This document shows positions 16,530 through 24,039 of a DNA stretch of 64,000 nucleotides, one piece after another. The number at the start of each line of letters is the position of its first letter. Position 1 is the first letter of the stretch. Under the pieces are notes generated by a model that saw only the letters and a program-made list of their open reading frames with translations, ran no database searches and had not been told where the DNA came from. This DNA is from Vulcanimicrobiota bacterium. GTDB taxonomy: Bacteria; Vulcanimicrobiota; Vulcanimicrobiia; Vulcanimicrobiales; Vulcanimicrobiaceae. The stretch lies in contig DAIDHQ010000039.1 of assembly GCA_027459645.1 (NCBI GenBank), positions 32,911-96,910 of the forward strand, given 5' to 3'. The translations under genes and the position numbers were made by a program.

Positions 16530-16711
16530 GTACAACGTGGCTGAACCCCACGCAGGTTGCGCGCATCCTAGGCTGTACGCGGAAACACGCCTACTGGCTT
16601 CTGGATCACGGCGGCATCCCGTGCGTCGACCTTCCGACGCCTGGACGCCGAAAGATGCGCCGCGTCTCCGCTGCCGCACTTGAAGTGTGGATGAAGGAGC
16701 ATACACGATGA
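16526..16711 (+). CDS. AlpA/excisionase-like HTH_17 protein
   Basis: A 61-aa protein. LNPTQVARILGCTRKHAYWLL, split here by position rather than quoted further, is the winged-helix start of MerR/AlpA/Xis-type proteins. It is followed by IPCVDLPTPGRRKMRRVSAAALEVW-like residues at 31-55, matching the wing and the C-terminal helix. AlpA-like proteins regulate or execute excision in satellites. It overlaps both neighbours by ATGA and is translationally coupled to the tape-measure-like gene. Confidence 0.75.
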   Translation: MSTTWLNPTQVARILGCTRKHAYWLLDHGGIPCVDLPTPGRRKMRRVSAAALEVWMKEHTR

Positions 16712-19700
16712 GCGCAGACCAAGGTTTGAGCTTTGCAATCACCGCCGATGGGTCGAGCGCGTCTGCGGAGATTCAAAACCTCGAAGCCCGCTTGACGCAA
16801 CTCGAAGCGGCGTTCAAGGCATCGGGTGAAGGCGCGAGCGTTGCGTCGTCGGGGATCGAAAAGGTCGGCGTCGTATCGAAAGACGCAAGCAGTGGGCTTG
16901 AGGCAATGGCTGCGCACGCGGGCACGGTCGGTCGCGCGCTCTCCGCTCTCGGTTTCGATGCCGAGGCCGCTGGCGCTCGCGTCGAGGGCATGCTCGGCGT
17001 AATGAAAGAGCTTTCGTCGGCAGTGCCCGAGTTGCTTGCGATCGGCGCGGCGTTTGTAGCCATCTCATCGGCTGCGTCCTTTATGAAGGACAGCATTAGT
17101 TTAGCGGCTGAGTGGGACCAGCGCCTTCAGATCCTCGGGCAAACCATTCGCAACCAGGGCGGCGATTGGGACGCTATGCGCGAGAAAGTCATCGCGTGGG
17201 CTGACGTCCAAGAAAAAACCACGCAATTTTCACGCGATGAGGCCGTTCAAGCCCTCACGCAGTTGACCGCTACGGGAATGAGCGCGTCTGACGCCATGAA
17301 GGTCATCGGCGTTGCCGAAGACGCTGCAGCGGCTACCGGGCTATCGCTTACGGCGGTCGAGCATGGCCTCATGGAAGCGATGCACGGTCGCGCTCAGGCA
17401 TTAACGCAGCTTGGCATTGGAACGAAGCAGTCCATTCACGATGGCATGAAGTTCCAGGACGTCCTCAACGCCATCGAGCAGCACATGGGCGGTGCCGCCA
17501 CGGCTGCAGCCGACACCTATGCCGGCAAGCTCAAGGAAATGCAGCACGCGGTGGAGTCGCTGCAAGAAGACCTTGGGAACCTGCTGCTTCCCGCACTAAC
17601 CAACGTCGTCGATCACATTAAGTCATTCGTCGACGAAGTCGACCGCGATCTTCCGCAGATCAAGCAGCAATTCGGTTCGGTCCTTACGGCAGTATCGGAC
17701 GTCATAAACTTCCTGGTCGATCATAAGGACCAGGTCGAGTTCTTTTTCGACGTTTTGATCGCGCAGCGTGCGGTATTGGCGCTTACGGCACTTCGGACTG
17801 GATTCATTACGGCGATGGCCGCCGGCGGTGCGTTTACAACCGTCGTGGAAACGATGGAGTCCGTCTTTACCGTTGGGCTCATTCCGACAATGGACGCCGT
17901 CGTGGCAAGCCTTGGCGCTATTGTCACGGAGGAAACGGCGGCAACCTTTGGTCTGAATCTCCTCATCGCTGGCAGTATCGCCGGGGCGATCTACGCATTT
18001 CAGCATTGGCAGGAAGTTCTTCAGGTTACGCAGTTTTCCATCGGGCAACTCGAAAACGCAATCGGGTCGCTTGTTGACGATCTGCTCGGCTGGATTCCCG
18101 GAGTACACGCCTTCGCGCAGTCGCTCGAAGACATGGGGATGAAGGCGCAGATCGCAGCAGCGCAGATTCGCGACCTTCATGCGGCCCAGAATGGTGATAA
18201 GGGCAAAGCCGACATGGGCGCTGCGTCAAGCGGTGCATGGGGTGCGCCTACCGTAAGCGATGCGCTTGGGTCAACGATGGTTGGCGGCAAGCTTGGTGGA
18301 GCAAAACACGGCTCCGCTGGCGCTGCTGGTTATAACGCGCAGGCTATTCAGGCCGCAACGATCGACGAAACCGCGCTTGCCAACGCCCACAAAGCCCTCG
18401 GTGCGGCGGCGGATGATGCCTCAGCAGCGCAAGCCGCTCTTGCCGCAAAGATCATCGAAACGATGGACTCGCAACAGCAGCAGTCTATTGCCATGAAGAA
18501 GCTGCAAGAATCCTATGACGCTGCTCGCGCGTCGATTCCTCGTCTGATTGACGAGATCAAAAGCGAGAAGGACGCCGAACACGGCGCGCAGTCGGCTGTT
18601 CAGGCAACGCACGAAGCCTACACCAAGGCGGTCGCGGCGCTCAATGCCTACGAGAAGTCGCTCGAAGGTAAAACGAAGCTCACCGCAGCGGAGAAGAATG
18701 AGCTCAACGCGCTCAAAGACGCGGTTAAGGCGTCTGACACGGAATACAAGAGCGCGGATAAGACGCTCAAAGACATTACGAAAACACTCGACGAGCATAA
18801 TAAGATGCTCGCTACGGCCACGAAACAGGTCAACGCGTTCGCACTTGAGCAGCAGAAGCTTGTCGTGGCGCTGAACGACGCGAAGGAGAAAGAGCAACAG
18901 AAGGTTGCCGATGAAAAGGCGATCTACGGCATGTCGCTCGACCAGCTCGCGAAGTATTACGCCGAGCGGTATGCGATGGCGGTGAAAGCCGATCAGGACT
19001 ACTACGACGAGCACCACACGCACCTCAAATCTATGCTTGACGATGAGGCGAAATATTATGTGAAGTCGATCGACGCGAACTTCAATGCGTGGAAGAAGCG
19101 TCAAGATGACACTGCGAAGGCGGAACAGCAGGAAGAAACGTCGATCTCGAACTTCCTCGACGACATCATCGTTAAGCACAAGACGTTTAAGGACGAGTTC
19201 AAGTCGATTTGGAACGAAATCGAAACCATTTTCATTGACGACATTGCGAAGATGATCGCAGAGTCGAGCGCCTTCAATACGATTCTGAAGAACCTTCTCG
19301 GGAGCAATGCTGGTGGTGGTCTCGCCGGCATCATCGGATCGTTATTCGGCGGCCAGCATAACCCGGGTGGCGGAATTATCAATGGCCCGGTTGGGGCCGG
19401 CGCCGATTTGAGCAGTCTGCTGATTGCGCCCGGTTCGTCATCGTCTTCGGCGCTTGCGGTTACGCTTACCGGCGCGTCATCCGGTTCCGGGCTCGATAAG
19501 CTCTTTGGTGGCGGCTCAGGAGGCGGCTTGGGTGCGCTTGCAATGGGCGCTGGCATCGGTGGCCTCGTTGGTGGCTTCGAGGGTGCTGGTTCCGGCGCTA
19601 AGGATCAGCACGCGACTTGGGGCGCCGTCGGCGGCCTGCTCGGCGTTGGCGCGCTTGGACTCGCTGCTGGCTGGGGCAGCGGCATGGGCGCGGGTCTTGC

Positions 19701-20463
19701 GGCATTGCTGGGTGCTGGCCCTGCTGGATGGGCGCTCTTGCTCGGCGCAGGGCTACTCGGCGGCGCTGCCGGCGGCCTGTTCGGCCCGAATTGGGGGCCA
19801 CCGTCGAATTATCCCGACCGTTCGGATACGCAGAACTACGGGCAGTTCGTTGCCGATTGGACTGGAGCGCCGGGTTCCTTTAACGGGCAGACGATCGCGC
19901 CGTTGCAACAGTACAATGGCAAGTCGAACGATGAAGCCGCGCAGATGCTCGCGTGGGCGCAAGCGAATCCGAACGATCCGCTCTCGAAGCAACTGCTCGC
20001 GTTAGGCTCGACGCAGCAGCAGCTCGATATTACGAACGAGCACAACGGCGTCTTCACGCTCGGCGACGGTAAGCAAATCAGCGTCACCGATCTCGAGAAC
20101 CTCGTCAATCAGTGGCAGCAGCAGACTGGCGGAACGACCACGGTTCCGACGTTCACCCTTACGCATAGCTTCCCTGATTGGCAAAATCCGCAACTCGCGT
20201 TGGGCGGTAATTTCAACGGCCCTCCGGGATCGGTTCAGTCACCGGGCGGCCCGATAGGAAGCCATCCTGGCGCACCTGGCGCGCCAGGAGGCCCAGGCGG
20301 TGGCAATACGCATCCTCAGCCGCCAACGATCCATGTGCGCGTCGACCTTACAACCGGCGCGCTTGTCGGCGTTACGAAAGACTCACTTGTCAAAGCGGTG
20401 TCTGAATCGGTTGCCGACGAGGTTCGGCGCATCCCGCTCACGCGTTTCCAAACGACCTTCTAA
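16708..20463 (+). CDS. Phage tail tape-measure-like protein
   Basis: A 1,251-aa protein from ATG at 16708, which overlaps the previous stop. Residues 1-100 are helical with a Gln/Glu heptad pattern. Residues 130-330 match the tape-measure core (alternating Ala-rich helices, then AGKLKEMQHAVESLQEDLGN and LLPALTNVVDHI). Residues about 330-470 contain hydrophobic segments. A charged coiled coil covers about 590-840. The end is Gly/Pro-rich with a final basic helix. Tape-measure proteins set tail length and help DNA injection. No tail tube, chaperone or fibre genes flank it. Confidence 0.8.
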   Translation: MSADQGLSFAITADGSSASAEIQNLEARLTQLEAAFKASGEGASVASSGIEKVGVVSKDASSGLEAMAAHAGTVGRALSALGFDAEAAGARVEGMLGVMKELSSAVPELLAIGAAFVAISSAASFMKDSISLAAEWDQRLQILGQTIRNQGGDWDAMREKVIAWADVQEKTTQFSRDEAVQALTQLTATGMSASDAMKVIGVAEDAAAATGLSLTAVEHGLMEAMHGRAQALTQLGIGTKQSIHDGMKFQDVLNAIEQHMGGAATAAADTYAGKLKEMQHAVESLQEDLGNLLLPALTNVVDHIKSFVDEVDRDLPQIKQQFGSVLTAVSDVINFLVDHKDQVEFFFDVLIAQRAVLALTALRTGFITAMAAGGAFTTVVETMESVFTVGLIPTMDAVVASLGAIVTEETAATFGLNLLIAGSIAGAIYAFQHWQEVLQVTQFSIGQLENAIGSLVDDLLGWIPGVHAFAQSLEDMGMKAQIAAAQIRDLHAAQNGDKGKADMGAASSGAWGAPTVSDALGSTMVGGKLGGAKHGSAGAAGYNAQAIQAATIDETALANAHKALGAAADDASAAQAALAAKIIETMDSQQQQSIAMKKLQESYDAARASIPRLIDEIKSEKDAEHGAQSAVQATHEAYTKAVAALNAYEKSLEGKTKLTAAEKNELNALKDAVKASDTEYKSADKTLKDITKTLDEHNKMLATATKQVNAFALEQQKLVVALNDAKEKEQQKVADEKAIYGMSLDQLAKYYAERYAMAVKADQDYYDEHHTHLKSMLDDEAKYYVKSIDANFNAWKKRQDDTAKAEQQEETSISNFLDDIIVKHKTFKDEFKSIWNEIETIFIDDIAKMIAESSAFNTILKNLLGSNAGGGLAGIIGSLFGGQHNPGGGIINGPVGAGADLSSLLIAPGSSSSSALAVTLTGASSGSGLDKLFGGGSGGGLGALAMGAGIGGLVGGFEGAGSGAKDQHATWGAVGGLLGVGALGLAAGWGSGMGAGLAALLGAGPAGWALLLGAGLLGGAAGGLFGPNWGPPSNYPDRSDTQNYGQFVADWTGAPGSFNGQTIAPLQQYNGKSNDEAAQMLAWAQANPNDPLSKQLLALGSTQQQLDITNEHNGVFTLGDGKQISVTDLENLVNQWQQQTGGTTTVPTFTLTHSFPDWQNPQLALGGNFNGPPGSVQSPGGPIGSHPGAPGAPGGPGGGNTHPQPPTIHVRVDLTTGALVGVTKDSLVKAVSESVADEVRRIPLTRFQTTF

Positions 20464-20481
20464 AACAGTGACAGGGTTGGC

Positions 20482-20517
20482 AAATAGCGTGGCTTCCTGA
20501 GCCGCGCTATTTTGTTT
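20482..20517 (+). terminator. Rho-independent terminator after the tape-measure-like gene
   Basis: AAATAGCGTGGCT pairs with AGCCGCGCTATTT (one G-T pair) over a 5-base loop, followed by TGTTTT. Confidence 0.85.
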
Positions 20518-20536
20518 TACCCGGATGGAGAAAGAG

Positions 20537-21001
20537 ATGACTCGACACGAACAAATAGCCGATGCGGAGCGTGCGCTTACGTTTGCTCGCTCGCGATCGG
20601 ATGAACTAAAGACGCGACTCGGCCAGCAGATCGCATCCGGCAACGGCATCGACGAAAAGACCGCGCGAAAGCAGCTTGCCGAAGAAAGTTCCGCTGTGGA
20701 CTTTGCCGAGGTCCGCTTGAGCGGCCTTCGCTTGGCCGCCGAACGCGAGCTTCAGCGCATTCCAGAAATCAAGAAATCGTTGCCGGCCGCCGACAAGGCC
20801 GAGAAATCCGCAGGAGAGCGCAAGCAATCGGCACTCGAGACGCTCAAGCGCCTAACGCGCGAGATTGAAGATGCGCAGCGCGAACTGATCGAGTCGGAGC
20901 GAGCGCACGACGTCGCGTTCTTTGCGTACTCGAAGCTCGTACGCGAGGCGGCTGAACTGCGCGAACTTCACCCGGACGCTTTCCCGGAGGTGCAGCGATG
21001 A
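20537..21001 (+). CDS. Coiled-coil element protein
   Basis: About 154 aa. ATG at 20537 is chosen over ATG at 20525 because GGAGAAAG lies at the right distance before it. The whole protein is charged helix with heptads (AERALTFARSRSDELKTRL, then REIEDAQRELIESERAHD). It is similar in style to scaffold or internal virion proteins, but no motif fixes a role. It follows the terminator and overlaps the next gene by ATGA. Confidence 0.6.
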   Translation: MTRHEQIADAERALTFARSRSDELKTRLGQQIASGNGIDEKTARKQLAEESSAVDFAEVRLSGLRLAAERELQRIPEIKKSLPAADKAEKSAGERKQSALETLKRLTREIEDAQRELIESERAHDVAFFAYSKLVREAAELRELHPDAFPEVQR

Positions 21002-21432
21002 CTGACGGCATTTCATCCTTTCTCGCCAGCATGCAGCGAACGCGCGAGCCGGCGGAGTTTATCGCGAAGGCTGTAGGCTCGAACGAGAGCACGCGAACGA
21101 TCGACGCCGTTCTCGCTCACGGTGACGATACACAAGCCATAAAAACGCTGGGGTACAACTTCTGTGCGAATACCAATGGCGTTATTGAGGTCGACGGGCG
21201 CGTGATTAAGGGGCGAATCGTTGCGTCACTCGTTGGGCAACCGATTCTCAAGAGCGGTCGCCTCTTGGAGCCCGGTGAGCAATTTCCAGGCGACGACCCA
21301 CTGATCGGCGTGGGCTTCTCGCGCGGCAAAGAATCGTGCTGGCTCGTGCGGATTCAAACTTCCGATTCCGAGCTTATTTCCGCCGCGAAGGCCGGCGAAC
21401 TTTCCGCAATCCTATCGGAGACCGAATCGTGA
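20998..21432 (+). CDS. Element protein of unknown function
   Basis: A 144-aa protein coupled by ATGA to the coiled-coil gene. It looks globular and mixed alpha/beta (NTNGVIEVDGRVIKGRIVAS, then a glycine turn, then SRGKESCWLVRIQT). No signal peptide, membrane span or recognised motif. Its stop overlaps the GTG of the next ORF, so three genes form a coupled operon. Confidence 0.6.
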   Translation: MTDGISSFLASMQRTREPAEFIAKAVGSNESTRTIDAVLAHGDDTQAIKTLGYNFCANTNGVIEVDGRVIKGRIVASLVGQPILKSGRLLEPGEQFPGDDPLIGVGFSRGKESCWLVRIQTSDSELISAAKAGELSAILSETES

Positions 21433-21749
21433 AAAAACCACCGTTAAAGCTTAAAACAAAGCCTGCCACCGGGCAAAAAGTCGTTGCGGTGAACAAAGGC
21501 GCCGTTACGCGCGAAGTCGTCGCGGCGATGATCGCGCAGGCATTTGCCAAAGCGACCGTATCGACTCCGGCACCGCAGGAGACCCATGTTTCGGACGGCC
21601 GCGAAGCCGTGCAGATCGCCGCACAAAACGTTCTGCAACCGATGCCGGCTAGGCCCGTTCCCACGGCGGAGCAGATCCAAAAATGTGGCGGCGGAATTGG
21701 CGGTTTCCTGCGAGCAACACGCGCGCTCGAGCGCGGTGAGACGATCTAA
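21429..21749 (+). CDS. Small basic element protein, unknown
   Basis: 106 aa from GTG at 21429, overlapping the previous stop. The N-terminus is lysine-rich (VKKPPLKLKTKPATGQK). The remainder is Ala-rich helix with a Gly cluster near the C-terminus (KCGGGIGGFLRATRALE). No recognised family; the basic start could bind nucleic acid. Confidence 0.5.
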   Translation: MKKPPLKLKTKPATGQKVVAVNKGAVTREVVAAMIAQAFAKATVSTPAPQETHVSDGREAVQIAAQNVLQPMPARPVPTAEQIQKCGGGIGGFLRATRALERGETI

Positions 21750-21824
21750 GCTTTCCGCATGCTGGCAGCGCGGCGGGGTTGTGCGACTCCCTCAACCGCC
21801 ACGCGCCCGTACGAGTGCGGAAAT

Positions 21825-21861
21825 GCGGCCCCGGATCTTGCCATGATGGGTTCGGGGCCGC
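21825..21861 (+). terminator. Possible terminator hairpin
   Basis: GCGGCCCCG pairs with CGGGGCCGC over a 19-base loop. Only GCCCTTTAATT follows, so termination would be weak. It lies between the coupled operon and the replication gene. Confidence 0.35.
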
Positions 21862-21891
21862 GCCCTTTAATTGAGTGAACGGCAAAAAACA

Positions 21892-22758
21892 ATGAACGCA
21901 AAAAAAGAACCCGGCGGGGTAACGCCGGGCACAAAAAAGTCCAAGAACTCTTCGGAAAGCATATCACGGCATCGGAGAACGACACAAGGCCCGCTCTTTA
22001 GTCGCCCCCATCTTCGCGGTCATGAGTTATACGTGATTGCCCCGCAAAACGTGCTGCGAGCCGACTTATCACCGCGCGAATTGAAGGTATATCTCGCACT
22101 CGCGAGCCACGCAAACGAAGACGGCGAAGCGTGGCCTTCGCTTGGGACGATCGCCAAAGAGACTGGACTTAACGACGTCCGAGCCGTGCGTCGAGCACTC
22201 CGAGATTTAGAGCTCGTCGGAATGATCTCGTCTTTTCGGCGCTTCCGTGGCGGAAATGTCGCGGCGCTCGCGCTCTCAAGCGTCTATCGCCTCGAACCGG
22301 ATCCGAACGTGTGGGTTCTGGAGCGACAAACCGATGATGATGGCCCCGGAGGCTTTGTCGCGAGGGTCGCGTGGAGCGAACTTGCCGCGCTACGTCAAGA
22401 GTTTCCCTGCGCACAGATTCGCCTCCGCACCCGCGCCGACCGCGAGCGATTCCATGCGCTCGACCGCTTTTCGCAAGTAACGTCGGAGCTCTCTGACACC
22501 ACCGCGCCAGCAGATACGCCAGGCGTTGCCGTGGAGATCATCGGGATTCCTGAGCCACAGCGACAAGAGGCACAAAGCGCGCTCGACGCACTCGCGCTAT
22601 GGTGCGCCCGCGGAAGCCGGCTTTTACCGTGGTCGGTGCTCGTGGCCCTTATTGAAAAAATGAACACGGAAGACCCGTCGTCATGGCTTGGTGCACGGGA
22701 GCAACGCAACGCAATCCAAGCGCGCTTAGACCACTTGAACGGAGAAAAATCGGCATGA
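21892..22758 (+). CDS. HTH replication-initiator-like protein (phage replisome organiser type)
   Basis: About 288 aa from ATG at 21892; a TTG at 21871 is an alternative. Residues 60-120 contain LSPRELKVYLALASHANEDG and WPSLGTIAKETGL, the winged helix found in phage O-like/RepA-N-type initiators. A long variable region follows, and the C-terminus is helical. Directly downstream, overlapping by ATGA, is an ORF built on four 24-bp iterons. Replication proteins of many phages and satellites sit next to their origin in this way. A regulator without replication function is the alternative. Confidence 0.7.
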   Translation: MNAKKEPGGVTPGTKKSKNSSESISRHRRTTQGPLFSRPHLRGHELYVIAPQNVLRADLSPRELKVYLALASHANEDGEAWPSLGTIAKETGLNDVRAVRRALRDLELVGMISSFRRFRGGNVAALALSSVYRLEPDPNVWVLERQTDDDGPGGFVARVAWSELAALRQEFPCAQIRLRTRADRERFHALDRFSQVTSELSDTTAPADTPGVAVEIIGIPEPQRQEAQSALDALALWCARGSRLLPWSVLVALIEKMNTEDPSSWLGAREQRNAIQARLDHLNGEKSA

Positions 22759-22985
22759 ACAATGCGCGTACAGTGGGGGCGGAATTGACCCCCACCCCTC
22801 CGGGTCAAATTGACCCCCACCCTCCGGGCGGATTCGACCCCCAGGTGGGGGCGGAATTGACCCCCCTAACTATACATAGAACATGTGAAGTGGAACGTAG
22901 TCTTACTCACTACGTTCGTAAGACGCCCGGTGCAGGCACCGTACGCAGCCTCCTGTGTGGTGGAAACCATGCCGCGTTCCTGTAG
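22755..22985 (+). CDS. ORF encoded by iterons: octapeptide-repeat protein
   Basis: 76 aa, overlapping the upstream stop (ATGA). Because each iteron is 24 bp, the frame yields four 8-residue repeats: VGAELTPT, PPGQIDPH, PPGGFDPQ, VGAELTPL. After the repeats the frame crosses two hairpins and overlaps the next gene start. Similar peptide repeats occur at the ends of phage replication proteins. Translation is possible, but the DNA repeat may be the functional part. Confidence 0.45.
   Translation: MNNARTVGAELTPTPPGQIDPHPPGGFDPQVGAELTPLTIHRTCEVERSLTHYVRKTPGAGTVRSLLCGGNHAAFL
22773..22868. repeat. Four tandem 24-bp iterons, candidate replication origin
   Basis: Units begin at 22773, 22797, 22821 and 22845 with an exact 24-bp period. 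Each ends with a GACCCCC core, preceded by GGAATT or a close variant. The first and last units carry GTGGGGG opposite GACCCCC, making a near-palindrome. An AT-richer stretch (AACTATACATAGAACATG) and hairpins GAACGTAGT/ACTACGTTC (22893-22917) and CGGTGC/GCACCG (22928-22941) follow. This matches an iteron origin beside its initiator gene. Confidence 0.7.
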
Positions 22986-23487
22986 CATTTGCACTCATCC
23001 GCAGGGCATGGACATTACGAAAGCGATCTGCCGCGGCGGTTCAAAGCGGACGATTGCGGCTCGTTTCGCGGTCGACGATTCAGCAGTCCATCGACACAAA
23101 GTGAACTGCCTCCGCATCGTCGGCCCGAAGAAAGCGACAGACGAGAAACATTGGGAAAACGCGACTTTTGCGCCGGAGCGGTTCGATTCTAGTGCAGATC
23201 CACGCGCAATAATTGCACGCGCTGATTCATTGCTAACGCGCGCTGAACGTGTAATGCACGAAGCGGATAAAGACGGCGACAATTTACTTGTGTTGAAGGC
23301 AGTGCGCGAAGCGAAAGGCGTCGTTGAAATGCTCGCGCGCATTCACGGTTTGCTACAAAGCGACGGCGCCGTGGTCGTCGATCAACGCAGCGTAACTGTC
23401 AACGCGCCGGAACTTCCCGAGGAAGATATGCGCGCGATCATAGCAATGGCGCGAGGCTTGCCGGCGAGCGAAAAGGGCTGCGTTTAG
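22969..23487 (+). CDS. CxxC/HTH phage DNA-binding protein, small-terminase-like
   Basis: 172 aa from ATG at 22969, preceded by GGTGGA. The N-terminus PRSCSICTHPQG with a later HTH (KRTIAARFAVDDSAVHRHKV) is a common phage arrangement of a Cys knuckle plus recognition helix. The C-terminal half is helical (ADSLLTRAERVMHEADKDGD). Its position shortly before the large terminase suggests a terminase small subunit that recognises packaging DNA. A transcription regulator is the alternative. Confidence 0.55.
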   Translation: MPRSCSICTHPQGMDITKAICRGGSKRTIAARFAVDDSAVHRHKVNCLRIVGPKKATDEKHWENATFAPERFDSSADPRAIIARADSLLTRAERVMHEADKDGDNLLVLKAVREAKGVVEMLARIHGLLQSDGAVVVDQRSVTVNAPELPEEDMRAIIAMARGLPASEKGCV

Positions 23488-23581
23488 GTACTAATCCCAC
23501 ACGCAATACGCGGGTTTCCGTGCTTAATCGGCCTCAGAAAATGGCCGACTGTCAACGGATTCGTTAACGAGAAGGGAATTT

Positions 23582-23752
23582 ATGAAGGTCGAAGTGGTCC
23601 CGGGCGAGCCGTTAGAGCTTGCCCTAAAACGCTTTACCAAGCGCGTTTCGCGCGATGGCATACTGTTGACGTTCTGCCGTCGAGCGCGCTTTGTCGCGAA
23701 GGGTGAACGGCTACGCAATAAGAGCCGTGCTGCAAGAAAGCGCATGCAATGA
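23582..23752 (+). CDS. rpsU: Ribosomal protein bS21 homologue encoded on the element
   Basis: A 56-aa ORF with an AAGGGA ribosome site. MKVEVVPGEPLELALKRFTK (1-20), then VSRDGILLTF and CRRARFVAKGERLRNKSRAARKRM-type residues at 32-55, match bS21: the conserved Glu-Pro, ALKRF, GIL, Arg cluster and basic C-terminal helix. bS21 binds near the anti-Shine-Dalgarno end of 16S rRNA and influences initiation. Phage-encoded bS21 is known from metagenomic phages. The stop overlaps the start of the next gene, and the terminase follows, so it is in the late/packaging operon. Confidence 0.92.
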   Translation: MKVEVVPGEPLELALKRFTKRVSRDGILLTFCRRARFVAKGERLRNKSRAARKRMQ

Positions 23753-24039
23753 GCGGCAGCGATACGCTAACGTTGATTGCGCGCGTCGACCAGCTTGAGG
23801 CGCACGTTAAAGAGCAGCGCGGCCAGATCGCCAAATTGGGCGCGGCGCTGATGCGATTAACGCAAACGTCCGAAGACAACTTCTTGGCATTCGGCAAGGC
23901 GCTAGCATCGAAGACTATTGCGGATGGCAAGCGCGAAAAGCTCATAGAGATGCTTAAAGCGACACTCGAACGGCATGAGAGCGAAATTCGCAAGCTGCGG
24001 GTTTCGAGCAAGTGTGACATCGACGGGTGCGAGCGATGA
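23749..24039 (+). CDS. Small coiled-coil element protein
   Basis: A 96-aa protein with ATGA overlaps to bS21 upstream and terminase downstream. Residues 10-35 (IARVDQLEAHVKEQRGQIAKL) and 60-85 are heptad-like helices. A CDIDGC motif lies at the C-terminus. No family recognised; an oligomeric adaptor is possible. Confidence 0.6.
   Translation: MSGSDTLTLIARVDQLEAHVKEQRGQIAKLGAALMRLTQTSEDNFLAFGKALASKTIADGKREKLIEMLKATLERHESEIRKLRVSSKCDIDGCER

Noticed and set aside
22773..22868. CRISPR-like repeats
   Set aside because: The units are tandem, without unique spacers between them, and lie in a coding frame after an initiator gene. They are iterons, not a CRISPR array.
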